Shown in pieces: positions 12,302 through 25,600 of a DNA stretch of 64,000 bases. Below the pieces are notes generated by a model that saw only the letters and a program-made list of their open reading frames with translations, searched no databases and was not told the origin of the DNA. Made by a program: the position numbers and the translations under genes. The DNA is from Atkinsonella hypoxylon (Eukaryota; Ascomycota; Sordariomycetes; Hypocreales; Clavicipitaceae). The DNA lies in contig JFHB01000162.1 in NCBI GenBank assembly GCA_000729835.1, positions 1 to 64,000 of the forward strand. The letters are read 5' to 3'. The stretch's first letter is position 1, and each line of letters opens with the position of its first letter.

Positions 12302-13007
12302 TGTTAAAAATAAGCTACCCTATAGTCTATTTTTATGCTTACTAGTTGCCTACTAGTTGCTCTATTACGTGACCCTTTTTTGGTTATATTACGTTGATTT
12401 TTGGTAGAGATATCGCTGTTACTAGATGCAAAACATCTAGATTTAACTAAGGCAAAGTTGCCTAACCTATAGTTAGCTTTAACAGCGTTTTTCTCTACAA
12501 CTAGTAATAGTAGAAATTCAAGAAGTATATCATTTAAAAGCTAAGAATTAGGGCTATCTAATAGTATAATTGTTAGATAGTGTTGCTTATAAGGGTTATT
12601 TACTATTAGTGGAATTTGTTAAATTGTGTATATAGGTTTCTCGTTTGTATAGCTGTAAGTTGATTTTTTTTGTTTTTATATAGTAAATCTTTTTGCGGAA
12701 ATTATAAAGTAGCCTACAAGCCCCTTCTACCGACTACAGCCCGCTAATATAGTTAGAGAGTCTATAAGGGACTGGAAAGATTCAAGATCCTACCCTTACT
12801 AACTTGTTCGTTACAGCGCTCTTAATATAAAGATACCACTATTACAGTTATCTATTGCCTCTACGTAATCTATACTATACACTACAGCTTAATTTAGGCC
12901 ACTGCTGCTTCCACTACGTGATAATTGCTAGGAGCAATTACAGGTGCTAAATATAAGAGACCACTACCCTCTTCTATCTAGTCCTGTAATCTCTATTATT
13001 TTCAATA
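12302..13007 (+). repeat. Copia-A2 3' LTR
   Basis: 706 bp, TGTTAAAAATAAGC to AATA, preceded by the polypurine tract. Differences from the 5' LTR are nearly all C/T or G/A transitions. Downstream, sequence jumps straight into mid-RT of another Copia-A copy. Confidence 0.87.
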
Positions 13008-14703
13008 CTATTAAATATAAGGCCTGCCTTATTGCTAAAGGATTTATGTAAATAGAAGGTTAAGACTACCTAGAGACATTTGCTGCAACTAGTATTCCTT
13101 CTAGCTAGCATATATTATTAGCTCTTGCAGCTTTTAATAACTAGGAAGTTAAGCAAATTAACTTTATAGGGGCGTTTTTAAATAGCAGGTTAAAAGAAGC
13201 TATTTATATAGAAATCCTAGAAGGATTTATTAAATTTACAGAAGCAACGCCATTAGTAGCTAAGCTACTAAAAAGCTGTAATTATAAGCCTTCTAAAGAG
13301 CAAGTAATTAAGCTAGAAAAATCCCTCTATAGTCTAAAGCAAATTCTAATAGAATTGCTTAAAAAGCACGGATTTAAACCCCTTATATTAGACCTAGTAG
13401 TCTTTTATAACCTAGCTACATCTACATATATTGCTACTTACATAGATAACTATCTTCTAATTAGTCTAAATCTAAGCTATATTAACAAGCTAAAGAAGCT
13501 ATTATATAAAGCTTATCTAATAGAAGATAGAGGACCAGTAGAATTCTTTCTAGGTGTATAAATTACCTATAATAGGTCTAAAAGGTCTATTAAAATCCAC
13601 TAATCTTAATACATCCTTAAAGCCCTAGAAAGATTCAAAATGCTAGATGCTAAGCTAGCTTCTATCTCTATATAGCTAGGGATTCTAAAGCAACTAGTTA
13701 CAAAACTTCTCTCTAAATCCGACTATAAGCTTTATTAGAGCATAATAGGTACTATAATGTATCTTATGTTGCTAACTAGGGCTAATATTGCTTTTTCCGT
13801 TCAGTAGCTATTAACCTTCCTAGCTAAGCCCTATATAGAGCACCTAAACGCCTCTAAGCACCTCCTAAGGTACTTAAGTGGTACTAGAAGCTTTACTATT
13901 ATTTATAAGCGTTTTATACTACTAGGGTCTTCTTCTAAAGCTTTTAATAGCTCTATTAGTTGCAAAGAAGTACTTAAGACCCTCCTTAGTTATTGTAATA
14001 GCGATTTTGCCGGTAATAAAACCTCTTCTAAATTAACCTATGCTTATCTATATAAGCTAGCTAGTGGACCTATTAGCTGGAAATTAAAGAAAGCTAGTAC
14101 TATTGCTCTTTCTACATTAGAAGTAGAATCCAATATATTATCTAAAGCTATAAGGAAATTAGAGTAGCTCTACAGCCTTTTTAAGGAGATAAAGCTGCCT
14201 TTAACTCCTCCTATTTCTATTAGGTATAATAATTAAGGCGCTATAGTTACTGTTTATAACCTAACATTATATAGTAGGACTAAGCATACCCTTTTAAAGT
14301 TTAACTATATTAGGGAAAAGATTTGTAAAGGTATAGCTAAGGTTAGTTATATTAATACAAATTAGATGCTAGTAGATAGCTTAACTAAGCCTCTTGCTAT
14401 CTAAAAGCATTAACAATTCATTAAGTTACTAGAGCTTTCTAGTTAGCTTATAAAATCAACAAAAATACTTAAAAAATCGAAAAGCAACGAAAAAATAGTT
14501 AAAAATCGAAAAACAACAAAAAACAAGTAACAACAACAACAACTAGTTATATTTAACTATAACTACCCTGGAATTACTGGAATTGGTTATGTTATTGGTT
14601 ATGTTATTAGTACTATATTTCATTGGTTAATTCTAACTGAGATATCCTTTAAAGGAGCTAAGTTGCTTGTAGAACTAGTTACTTCTTACATTTCTAGAGG
14701 GAG
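13008..14703 (+). pseudogene. Copia-A pol 3' fragment (RT C-terminal half, RNase H, 3' UTR)
   Basis: The fragment starts in the middle of the RT domain (KYKACL-type motif) and runs to the polypurine tract before 14704. The RT box at 13439-13450 reads YIDN. The RT Asp upstream (QIDF in A2) reads QINF here. A stretch at 13355-13561 stays open by chance. RNase H motifs (SDFAG, LEVE for LEAE, LTKPL) follow in one frame with RIP stops. It is probably the 3' end of the older Copia-A copy X whose gag fragment lies at 4099-5146, with about 2.7 kb of X missing between them. It could also be a separate copy. Confidence 0.8.
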
Positions 14704-15401
14704 TGTTAAAAATAAGCTACCCTGTATAGCCTATTTTTATGCCTACTAGTTGCTCTATTACGTAACCCTTATTAGGTCTTATTACATTAATTTTTAGTAG
14801 AGATATTGTTGTTACTAGATGCAAACATCTAGATTTAACTAAGGCAAAGTTACCTAATCTATAGTTAACTTTAATAACGATTTTTTTTACAACTAGCAAT
14901 AGTAGAAATTCAAAAAGTATACTATTTAAAAGCTAAGAATTAGGGCTTTCTAATAATATAATTGTTAAATAGAGTTGCTTATAAGGGTTGCTTGTTATTA
15001 GTGAAATTTGTTAAATTATGCACATAGGCGTCTTACTTATATAGCTATAAGTCGATTTTTTTGTTTTTATATAGTAAATCTTTTTGCGGAAATTATAAAG
15101 TAGCCTACAAGTCCCTTCTAGCGGCAACAGCCTGCTGATATAAACGGTAGGTCTATAAGGGACTGGAAAGATTCGAGATCCTACCCTCACTAAAGATTCG
15201 TTACAGCGCTCTCAATATACAAGATACCACTATTCTTAGTTATCTACTGCATTCTACGTAATTAGTACTACACACTACAGCTTGATTTAGGTCGCTGCTG
15301 CTTCTACTACGTGATAATTGCTAGGAGCAATTACAGGTGCTAATCTAAGAGACCACTACCCTCTTAGATATCTAGTCCTGTAATCCCTATTATTTTCAAT
15401 A
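14704..15401 (+). repeat. Copia-A 3' LTR (outer copy)
   Basis: 698 bp, TGTTAAAAATAAGC to CAATA, preceded by tctagagggag. It closes the Copia-A cluster. The following pentamer (atatc) matches neither atgct (before 5147) nor any other flank I can see. Minus-strand open frames inside it (for example 14717-14899) recur in other LTR copies only because the LTR recurs. Confidence 0.85.
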
Positions 15402-15590
15402 ATATCAAAAGTAGCAGCTGTAACGGTTACGATCCCTCGGCACGATGCCTTATTGTTATCTATTACCTTAATATTAAGGTGTTCTAAGTTAGCTACTCTA
15501 TAGGTGCTAGCTTAAGCTAGTAAAACCTTAGGTCTTCTTTAGTAAAACCTTAAACCGTTATAGAATAACATTAAACCGTTAAATATACTG
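15402..15590. other. Unassigned 189 bp; possible degraded solo LTR
   Basis: This stretch lies between a Copia-A LTR and the Gypsy-1 5' LTR. From 15419 it reads TGTAACGGTTACG and near 15575-15585 ends aaccgttaaata, so its ends resemble TGTAACGG/CCGTTACA, a common form of fungal Gypsy LTR termini. It also has two short direct repeats (agtaaaacctta and ttaaaccgtta). No target-site duplication is visible. It could instead be a remnant of host DNA. Confidence 0.3.
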
Positions 15591-16073
15591 TGTCGCGGCG
15601 GGGTTACCCCCCTTGCGCTCTTATATTAGCTTTGCAAGGGATGCTATATACAGATTTTTCTCTATAAGAGTGCGCATCGCCTAGACATCTAGATAGTTTA
15701 AGTAAGTAAGCGCATAAGCAGCTTCTGCTAGCTCTTTTTAGCTTTTGCTCTTTTCGATTAATTAATATCTTTTAGCCTACTTTAATTTACAACACTTAAT
15801 ACTTAAGAGATATTACTTTACTAACACTAACGCTTTCCCTAACACTTTAATATATTTAGCTCCTTTTATATATATATATCTTCTAAGCTATAATTAATAT
15901 TTTATTTTCTACCTTTTTAGACTATTTAATCTTCTTACCTACTATTGTTTAATAGTATATACTGTTAAATATCTTACTCTTTACTAATTCTCTTTAATCT
16001 TAATGTGCACTATATTGTTACCTACTTTAGTGTAAGCTATATAGTTATTTAGGGGTTTAGTCTTAAGACAATA
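15591..16073 (+). repeat. Gypsy-1 5' LTR
   Basis: 483 bp, the least decayed 5' terminus in the family: TGTCGCGGCGGGGTTACC. It ends in gacaata, a decayed GACGACA. The same length as 28855-29337 supports the boundary. The internal region begins aaaataggggc, in which a primer-binding site starting TGG may have decayed to TAG. Confidence 0.82.
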
Positions 16074-16749
16074 AAAATAGGGGCTTTACTAGGGAATTAT
16101 TCTAATTAAAGTGCGTTATATAATTAAAAGGTTTTTTATAGAGATCTTAGGAGAAAGAAAGAAAAGCTACTAAGCATTAAAGATAAAAGAGCACTTTAGC
16201 TTAAATATTACTAATATAAAAAAGGAGAAAATTATAGAGATAAAAGCTCTATATTATAAGGGATTATTTAATTAAAAAGAGAAGAAAATTTCTATAGCTT
16301 TTTTAAGCTAAAAAGGGCTAAGCCTAGTTAAAGACAATTACTATATTGTAAATACTAGTTAACCTATTTAACCTCTATTTTACCCTTAGTTAAGATAGCC
16401 TTAATACAGCAAAAAGGAAGTTTTTAGGTCCCTTAAACGTTATAATTATTTAATTATAGAGAAAAATTTCTCTTTTATTCTTATTTTAGTAGTTATCTTT
16501 ATATTTACTGTTATTAGTAATTAAGTTCTTAGCCTTTACGTTTTAGCGTTAAAAGCTTATATAACTATAGAAGTAGAAGGTAAAAGCATTAAAAGTATAG
16601 CTAATATAGGGAATTATATATATTATACTCTTTCTACTAAGTAAGATTAATTGTTCTTTTTATACCTACCTTCTATATTAAGCTATTCTACTAGCTATTT
16701 ATATAAGTTTAATATTCTATATCTCTTAAAGAAAAGTATAAGCTCTATA
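16074..16749 (+). other. Gypsy-1 leader
   Basis: RIP-saturated AT-rich sequence between 5' LTR and the first recognisable Gag. I see no conserved motif apart from the possible primer-binding site at its left end. Confidence 0.5.
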
Positions 16750-18000
16750 TTTAAAGTAGCTAATATTAGCTCTAGTTAATCTAGTAAATCTTCTAAAAAA
16801 GTTATTTTAAAACCTAAGGTTACAATAGAATTAAATACTTAAGATAAAAAGGCTAGTACTAATAGCGCTATAGCTATACCTTATAAGGCTCTTACTAAAG
16901 CTATAGGTAAAGCTATTAAAAAGCAGTAAGCTTAAGCTACCTTTAATAAGAAGTTTAATATATACTAATTTAAGGGAAAGAATATCCTTAATTACTTAAC
17001 TAGCTTTAAGCTAAAAATAGAGACCTTATTTATCCTAAAGGAAAATTAGTAGAAAATATTTATTTATTATATTAACCTATTAATCTATAAGTATATAAAG
17101 GTTATTTATACCTTATATAATTAAAAAGAAGCTAAAGAGTAGCTTTTGCTTTAGTATAAAGCTACTTCTTAGGATTAAAAGGAGTAAGCTAATAAGAAGC
17201 TTAAAGACTTAAAGAGAAACTATTTAAGGACTATAAAAAACACTCTCTATTAGCTTTAAGAGCATTAAGCTGCTATAATTAGCGCTAAGCCTTATATATA
17301 GTGTAGTATAACCTCTTAGTTTAATTATATTTATAAGGCCTTACTAGATACTATACTTACTAGCTTTATAGATTAAATAAAAGTTACTAGAGCTAAGTTT
17401 ATTGTAATACTCTATAGAGAGTTATTAGAGTAGCTTAGCTAGTATATATAAGCTAGAATAGAGCTAGAAGACTATAATTCTAGACTCTATAATAATAGAA
17501 GGAACTACCTTTATATACCTTTAGGCAGAAGAAGTTTTAAGTATTATAGTATAAGTAATTTTAGTTATAAAGCTAAGGAAATTATATAGTTTATTTTAAA
17601 AGTAAAAGATTAAATAAATAATTTAACTTAAAAGTTTAAAGATATAAAGATTATACTTATAAAGTAAGTAGTTTTAAAGATAAATATTATAAAGCTTTTT
17701 AAAGAGAAATTTAGGAAAAAGAAGAAGGAAAGGTAAAATATATATATTAACGCTGTTAATATATATAATAATGCCTAAAGCTTTAGAACCTATATAACTA
17801 GAAGCTATATAAGGCAGTATTACTACTATTACTATAGTAAGGAAGGTTATTATATAGATTAATGCTAGTTTTACTAGTATAACAATAAAATTAGCTTTAT
17901 AAAGTATAATTAAAGAGTAAGTATCTTAACAGTAAAATTAAATAATTTAGTGCTATCTATTCTTATATAAAGCTTCCTTAGTATAGAAAGTTATCTTTAT
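16750..18000 (+). pseudogene. Gypsy-1 gag (RIP-degraded)
   Basis: Many stops remain at expected Gln and Trp codons. The most telling feature is a degraded CCHC zinc knuckle at about 17813-17866, where the codons read Y-Y-Y-Y-Y-S-K-E-G-Y-Y-I-D-Q-C. Reversing TGT/TGC-to-TAT/TAC and CAT-to-TAT changes would restore the CX2CX4HX4C spacing. A Lys-rich basic stretch lies just upstream at about 17710-17740. The N-terminal boundary is uncertain because the start codon cannot be identified. Confidence 0.6.
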
Positions 18001-18479
18001 AGGCTTATAGTGTTCTAGGTTAATTATTTTAACTACTATATTATAAAATAGTATTGTTCTTAAGTTAAGAAATTTAGTAGAAAAACATTAAACTATTAGA
18101 AGTCTAGTAAGAAAGAGAGAGAAACATTAGATTAAATCTTTAATAAGATTAATATCTCTAATTATTGCTTAATATATATTCTACTAGAAGCTATTCTTAA
18201 GAGAAACTCTATTAATAGTACTACAGTAACTTTAACGTTTAAGATAAAGGAATATAGACCTAAAAGAACTCTTTATATACTAATTAAGGAGAGAATTATA
18301 GCCTAGCCCTTTAGAGTTTATACTATAGAGATATAACGCTCTACTAAGTAAAAAGAAGCTTTAAAAGACTAAGTAAAAAGAAAAGAAAAGAAAGCTAAGG
18401 AAAATAGCTCTATAGATATAAAAGTATAGCTTCTTATGTAATTATTTAAAGATATTTTTTAGAAAAAGATTAGAGTTAG

Positions 18480-21400
18480 CTTATAAGATCTATACTAACT
18501 ATACTTATACTTACAGAAGTAATAGAGAATAAATACCTAATATAAGTAGATAGTATTAATAAAGTCTATTATATTAATAGAATAAGTGCTAAAGTTATAC
18601 CTCTATATTCTATTCTAAGGAAGAGGTAAAGAATTAAGGAGTAAGAAGATTAATTAATTAATATTATTAAGATAATATTTACTATAGTTAAAGAGGCAAT
18701 AGAAAACAATAAGGAAGATATTACTAATAAATATATAAAATAGCTGCCTAGTAGTATCTAGAAGGATTTATAGAATATTATATAAGAATATATAGGAAAT
18801 TATATTAAAGAGAAGAAGTTTATTATAGACCTATAGGTAAATGCGCTTTATATTAGAGAATTAAATAGTATTTTAAAGCTAAAAGCAATTATAAGCTATT
18901 TATAGAACTTACTTTACCTTTAAGTATAACTTAAAAGCTTAAACTCTTTACTTATTAATAGTCTTATAGATTATAGTTTATAAGGGAATATTATTACTAA
19001 GGACCTTATTAAAGAGCTTAATTTAAAAATAACTTTAATAAAGTAAAAGACTACTACTATATCTTTTATATTATATAAGCTTATAATATTAAAAGAGGTA
19101 ATAATAAAGCTATACCTTAGAAATATTTAAACGCTAATTTACTTTTATATTATACTAAAGTCTTTATATATATAATTAATCCTTAAAATACCTTTTATAT
19201 ATATAGCTAAAGTTACCTTTAAGTATAGTAATAAAGAAGGTAAGCTTCTCTTAAAGTGCTATTTTAGTAATATTATATTAGTCTTAAGGGTTGCTAAAAG
19301 TGTTAAATAGAAAACTATAATAGATAAAGTAATAGCTATTAGCGTTAATTTAATCTTAATTAATAAGTTATTTAAGAATTTAGTCTATAATTAAATAGTT
19401 AAAGAGAGTCTTAAAGCTAAGTTAAATAACAATAAGGAGCTAGTGCCTATAATAGAGAATAAGGGCGTAGCTATTACTAACCTTATAATAAAGAGAATAG
19501 CTAGCTAGTATAGAAGTGAACTTAAAGAGGCTATAGAGAAGATTTAGCCCTTAAGGCAATTATAACTAATTAATCTAAAGGTAAATATATTATATAAGCA
19601 GAAAGCTAATAAGATTCTACTAAAAGACAATATTCCCTTAGATAAATCTATACTTAATAGAGACCTTAAGTAGAAATAAAAAAAGTAAAAAAAGGCAAAA
19701 GTACACTTAAATAAATTAAGAAAATACACTAAATATATTATAGAAAGATTTAGTAAAAAACCCTAAGGATTCTAAATAATAAAAAAGCGCTTAAATTAAA
19801 TAGTTAAATAAGTGTAAAAATATTTAATAGTAGAAAAAGTTAATATTTTTAAGGAAATTCTCTATAACTAAAAGGCAGCACTAATGTAGAACTTATTAAA
19901 GTATAGAAAGATTAATTCTTTAGTTATACTGCCTTAAGTTATTTATACTATTACTTATAGAGCTTAGAAAGTAAAGTTAATACTAATACCTATTAGTCTA
20001 TAAGGGAAACTAATTAATTTATTAAAAAAGAAGCTTTAGTATAGATTATTAGAAAAGAGCTATAAATCTTATAAGAACCCTTACTTTTTAGTAATAAAGA
20101 AGAATAAAGAGATATAGCTAATGCTATTTACAACAGCCTATAATAAGATTACAATATAGAATGCCTATATTCTAGAAGGAGTAAAGGCTTTTAGTAAAGA
20201 ATTTAGAATATATAAAATACTTTTAGTTATTAATTTACTGTTAAGCTATAACTAGGTACTACTTATAGAGAAAAGTAGGGACTTAATAATAATTTTAATA
20301 GCAATAGAGCTTCTATAACTTTATATACTTCCTTAAAGAGCAACTAACTTTATTACTTAATTTATTTAAATAGTAAAGAGAATTCTTTTTAACCTAATTC
20401 CTTATATTTATAAGCCTTTCTTAGATAATATTGCAGTAAAAGGCCTTACTACTATATATAATAGAGAGGAAGTATTGCTTAATATATAAAGATATATTAT
20501 AAAATATTTAATTAATATTAATAAAGTTCTTATTAATATTAAGCTAGCTAGTTACACTATATCTACTATAAAATTAAAGCTATACTAAAAGACTATAGAG
20601 ATTATTAGATTTATATATAGCACTAATAGAAAAAAACCTTTAGAAGTAAAAGTAATAAAGATTCTAGAGTAAATAGAGTATAGAAATATTTTTAAGGTTA
20701 AATTCTTTCTTAAGCTTATAAGCTATTATTATATTTAGGTATAGTATTACTCTATAAAAGCTAAGCCTTTTATAATCTTACTTAAGAAAGGTATTAAGTA
20801 AACTTAAAGACTAAACTAGAAGAACGCTATAGAGGTCCTTAAGTATATAATAATAACTGCACTAGTTCTTATAACAATTAATCTTAGCTTAAGCGCTAAA
20901 GAAATTATATTAATAGTTAATATAAGCTTAAAAGAATAGAGAGTAGTTTTAATGTAAATTATTAATAGATAATAACACTCTATATAATATAAAAGTAAAT
21001 ATTAGAGCAATTTAGAAATTAAGTATAATAGAATAAAGTAGAAATATAGAGCTATTATTTATATATTAAGAAGGCTATAAATTTATCTCTATAGAGTTCC
21101 TTTTACTCTAAAGACTAATTCTTAAGTACTTATATATTAGCTTAATAGTGCTATTAATAACGTCCTAAGCGCGCTTATTATATAATAGATTAGTTATATT
21201 ATACTATTTAATTTTACAGCTAGGTATATTTTAGGAGAAAAGAATAAAATAGCTAATACTTTATTATGTAAAGAAGGTAGGCCTTTTAATGCATTAGATT
21301 AAGCAGCTAAAGAGAATATTAAAGATTTTATTAACCTATAGCTTAACGTTAATAAGATCTAGCTGCACAATAGAGTATACTATACTTCTAGGACTTAATA

Positions 21401-22680
21401 AATTATAGATTTCCTTTTAACGTTATAAAGACTATTTAATCTAAATAAGAGTAAGTATAAGTAACTTTATATAAGTGCTAAGTAATACTTCTTAGATAAA
21501 GGCCTATTGTAGAAGAGACTAACTAGTATAATAAAGGGTTTTACTTTAGTTATTAAAGACCTAATATAATAGAAGAAAATTATTAAGGCTTTATATAAGT
21601 AAATAGATTATAAAGGTATAGAAGTTATATTTTAAGTAGCTAGAATTAAGTACTTTTAGAAAGAACTCTAGAATATAGTTTAAGTAATAATTTTTTGTTA
21701 TAAAGTATACTAAAAGTTTACTTCTTAGAGGCCTAAAGAATTATTAATACTAGTAGCTTTAGGCAACCTAATAAGCAAAATATATATTAATACCTAATAT
21801 ATACTACTTAATTATAGTTTTAAGTACCTTTTAGAAGTAAGATATAACCTTACTAGATAAATAGAAGTGCGCTCTATATAGTATACTAATATTGCAGCTA
21901 TTTAGAAGTTTTTAGTAAAACTAATTATATAATTTAAAGTCTTCTAATTTCTAGTTTTTAATAAAGAGCTAGAAATATATAGAAATCTTAAAAAAGCAGT
22001 TAAAGCTATTAAGATTAAAGAGATTAAAACATTAGTGTATAATTTAAAAGCTAATTTACCTATTAAAGCTAGTTATTAAACGCTTATATTTACTCTTTTA
22101 AAGATAAAAGATTCTAATAGAAAGTAGTTTAAATTACTAAATAAGGCACTATTAGTAAACTATATAGCTGTATAAGTATTATATAGTAAATCTACTTTCT
22201 ACTTAATTTATAGTTAAAAGCTTATTCTTCCTTTAGAAGTTAAATTTCCTACTTAAAGGTTAATTAATTAGTTAGAAGTTATAATAATATAAAATCTCTT
22301 TAAAGTAAAAGTTAGAATACTAGAATAAAAGGAAGTAAATATCTAAAAGGCTTATATAAAAGTCTTTATATTTAGGTAATACTTAGCTAATTAAATAAAC
22401 TAAAACTAAGAGGTATTATTACAAAAGAAGAAAGATTAATTAGTTCTAAGAGATTTAGTTCTTATATATAATATATAAAGGGTTATAGATATATTAATAA
22501 AGAAGAAGTTAGTAATATAATAGAATAGTTCTTTTAAAGTATATAGCTAAGTAAAAGTTATTAATGCTTACTGTTTAGAGACCTTAAATAGTATAGTGCT
22601 TAATAAGACTATTTCTAGGGATTATATTAAGAAGTTTAAGCTTAATCTAGAGGGATAGTAAACTTTTACTGCTAATAAAT
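18480..22680 (+). pseudogene. Gypsy-1 pol: protease, RT, RNase H, integrase (RIP-degraded)
   Basis: Protease-like segment at about 18950-19200 (LIDYSLQGNIITKDL). RT at about 19930-20540: PYFLVIKKNKEI at about 20070-20110 and the catalytic box FLDN at 20418-20429, where a second Asp is expected. RNase H follows at about 20750-21260. Integrase at about 21400-22260 shows a decayed H-H-C-C region (KALYKQIDYKGIE ... CYKVYQK) and core motifs LLEVRYNLT and FLVFNKE, with Asn for Asp. The C-terminal barrel is at about 22440-22640 (LVLIYN-type motif, KLSDR-like, DYIKKF). This domain order is diagnostic for Ty3/gypsy. The element cannot make an active polymerase. Confidence 0.75.
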
Positions 22681-25600
22681 AGCTCTATACCCTACAATAT
22701 ACTGCCTAGTATAGTAAAGATATTAGCAACTTTAAGTAAAATACTAATAAATTGCAGCCTACTAATGCTTAATATAATATATTAGATTAAATAGTTTCTA
22801 AGGACTATATATTATAGCTATACTAAAAAGAGGATTTTAAGGATAATAACGCTAAAGTAGATCTTTTACTATAATATTATCTAAAGTATATAATAGAAGT
22901 TTATCTACTAATAATACCTAAAGAAGAGCGTAGAAGCTATAAGAAGATTAATAATATTATTTAATCTTAGTAATTTACCTATAACTTTACTAAAATATAT
23001 AACTTATTATAGCTTTTATAAAAGCTAATACTATAGTCTTTATATCTTTAGCTTTAAGGAGAAAGAAAGTTAAGTTTATTTATTTATATATTTAAGACTA
23101 ACTAAGATTTAATAATAGTATATTAAGATTATTTAAAGATTTAAAGCTAATTAGAATTAAGACTATAAACCTAGATTAAATAGAATATATAAAAAGTTTT
23201 TAAAAACTACTAAAAATAAGTATAGTTCTATTCTATTTTAACTAAAGAGGCTGCTTAGCCTTTACTCTTTTTCTATTTTTTTTATCTTTTAACTTAAGCA
23301 ATTTATACTTAATCTTTTAGTAAAATTCTAGTAGTTCTAATGTTTAGAGGAAAAAGTAAGGAATATTAACTACTATAAAGGGAGAAAGATCCTTATAAAG
23401 GACCTTCTAGAGCCTTAGAAAAATAAATAGTTAATTTACTTAGTCTTTACCCTAGAACATTATAAAAGAAGTATTATAGTAAATCTAGCTATAGTTACTA
23501 TAACCTTTTGTAAATTGCTACTTATAGCTTACAGCAGTAGAGCTACTTTAGATATAATTACTGTATAAGCTGCTATAGATATCCTTAAGAGAGATACAGC
23601 TGTAAAATAGAAAGTAGATATATTCTCTAAATAAAGTAACTATCTAAAGATATATATTAGTATAATAAGAGCAAAATATACTATTCTCTTTACTAAAGAA
23701 TAAAATTAAAAGGGCTTTATAGTGCTCTTAATAATTAGTAAGTATATAATAGAAATATCTATAAGAATAAGCTATTTTAGTTAAAATAAAGATAAAGTTC
23801 TTAACGTTTAATTCTAGTGCAACCTTATATAAAAGGGAGCTTTCTCTTATAGTACTATTAATAAACTAAGCCTTAAGATTCTAATTACAAAAGAATTTAA
23901 TAGCTCTTAGAGGTATATTAGGCATAAAACTCTATTAAAAAGCAACTTTAGTGTATATTAAGTATCTATTAGCACTAATATTATTGCCTCTATAGACTTA
24001 AAGCTTAAAGGTAAATTTATACTAAAGAGGTAAGGTTTATTAATATAATAAGAGAATAGAAGTATAATTAAAAGCTTTTTTACAAAAGACTTACTATATT
24101 AATAAGCGTTATTAAAGGAAAGATATCTATTTAACTATTTTAAGAGAGAGTAATTTAATAAAAAAGAGCAGTAAAAGGGATTCTTTTACTAATAATATTC
24201 TATATATTTATAAGATCTTTATAGTTTTAAGAAAGCTTTTTAGCTATAATTAAATAATTAAAGATGCTAATAAAGATAATAAGAAAGAGACTATATAGAA
24301 AGGTAGTTATAAAAAGAAAAAAGAAAGATAAATATAATTAGTTAAAGAGAGTATTATAAATTACTTAATAAGTTTACAGCTGTTAAAGTCTTAGTATATA
24401 TTTACTATTAGCCTTTACTAAATTACAATAATTATAGATAGCTATTAACTAAGGAATTATTAAGATAATACTAGCTATAATATAGCCTATATTTCTACTC
24501 TCTCTCTCTCTTTATTCCTTTATTCTTATAATATTTTTATTATAAGTACCTACTTAAGCTTCTTTTTACCTTTAATTTTTTAAAAGCTATTTAATCTCTA
24601 CTATTAAAATAGAAAATAAATACTAAGAACCTATTTCTAAGACTAGCTTTAGAGTTATATATAAGGGATAAATATATTACTTTAGGACGTTAAGGAACCT
24701 ACTAATATACTATATTATAGTGTAAGTCTATAAGCTAGTTAGCAATTTCTTTTGTATAGAAGAGTAAGATTAAGTAAATTTACCTCTTAAGAAGCTCTAT
24801 AAGCGCTAGCTGCTTCTCTTTTAGTAGCGTTTTAAGTAGCCTTCTTTTAGCCTATTACTTTATTAGAATTACAATTTAAATAACTTTAAGCTTATAGAGT
24901 TAATATAGCTTAGCTAAAGTTTAGTAGTTTAGTTTAATTATCTTAATAATATTTATAGCTTTCTAATAAAGTTCTTTAAGTAAGAGACTTATTGTAAATA
25001 GTTAGATTAATTCTAGCTTACTACTATAGTAAGGATTATTACTTATAGAATTAAGCGTACAGTAGTTATCTTTAAGAAGTCTTTTATAATTAATATAGAA
25101 GAGATAGACTAAAGTAAGATTATAAGACTTATAGGTTAAAAGGTATATAGAATTAAAGATAGGTTTTAACTTATTTCCTGCTGTTATAATATAAGCTATA
25201 ACCCTTCTGCTTTATATAATAAAATAAGTAAGTAAAGACTTATTACTAGCTTTCTCTTCTTTAATAACTACTAAACTTATTTTATCTTTAATTGCTTAAA
25301 GAGATACTATTATTACTTTAATATAGAACTTAAAGGCAGAATTAAAAGGTTTAAAGCTATAGTCTATAGTTAGGTATAAACTTTATAGCTCCTTTAGTAT
25401 CTATACCTATTTTAGGCAATTTTAGTACTATATTATAAGTAGAAGAGTAACTAGAAATATAGATATACCTATTTATTCTTCTTAATATAGACGCTTTATT
25501 ATTTAGTTAAATATCTTTTAATTAATCTTATTAGTAACAGCTTATACAATATACTTTACACTTAATATAGCAACTATAGAATTACTTAAACGTTAAAGAA

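Larger units (their letters stand above)
5147..13007 (+). mobile_element. Copia-A2, full-length LTR retrotransposon
   Basis: A complete Copia (Ty1/copia order) element of about 7.9 kb: 5' LTR (5147-5850), primer-binding site, long leader, one Gag-Pol frame, polypurine tract and 3' LTR (12302-13007). Domain order is Gag, protease, GAG-pre-integrase, integrase, RT, RNase H, which defines copia. The left flank is interrupted Copia-A gag and the right flank is Copia-A pol from mid-RT. Flanking pentamers are atgct and ctatt, so no target-site duplication supports simple insertion, and a deletion or recombination has removed part of the host element. RIP stops make it non-functional. Confidence 0.88.

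Noticed and set aside
12302..13007. Target-site duplication for Copia-A2
   Set aside because: The flanking pentamers atgct (5142-5146) and ctatt (13008-13012) do not match, even allowing for TG-to-TA or CA-to-TA changes.
14717..14899. Repeated 60-codon frame (also at 48743-48925 and 57384-57566)
   Set aside because: All are the same part of the Copia-A LTR read antisense. The recurrence is explained by LTR copies, and the frame is not open in every copy.
19544..19729. 61-codon minus-strand frame in Gypsy-1
   Set aside because: It lies antisense to pol between protease and RT, has no conserved motif and is compositionally driven by A/T runs.
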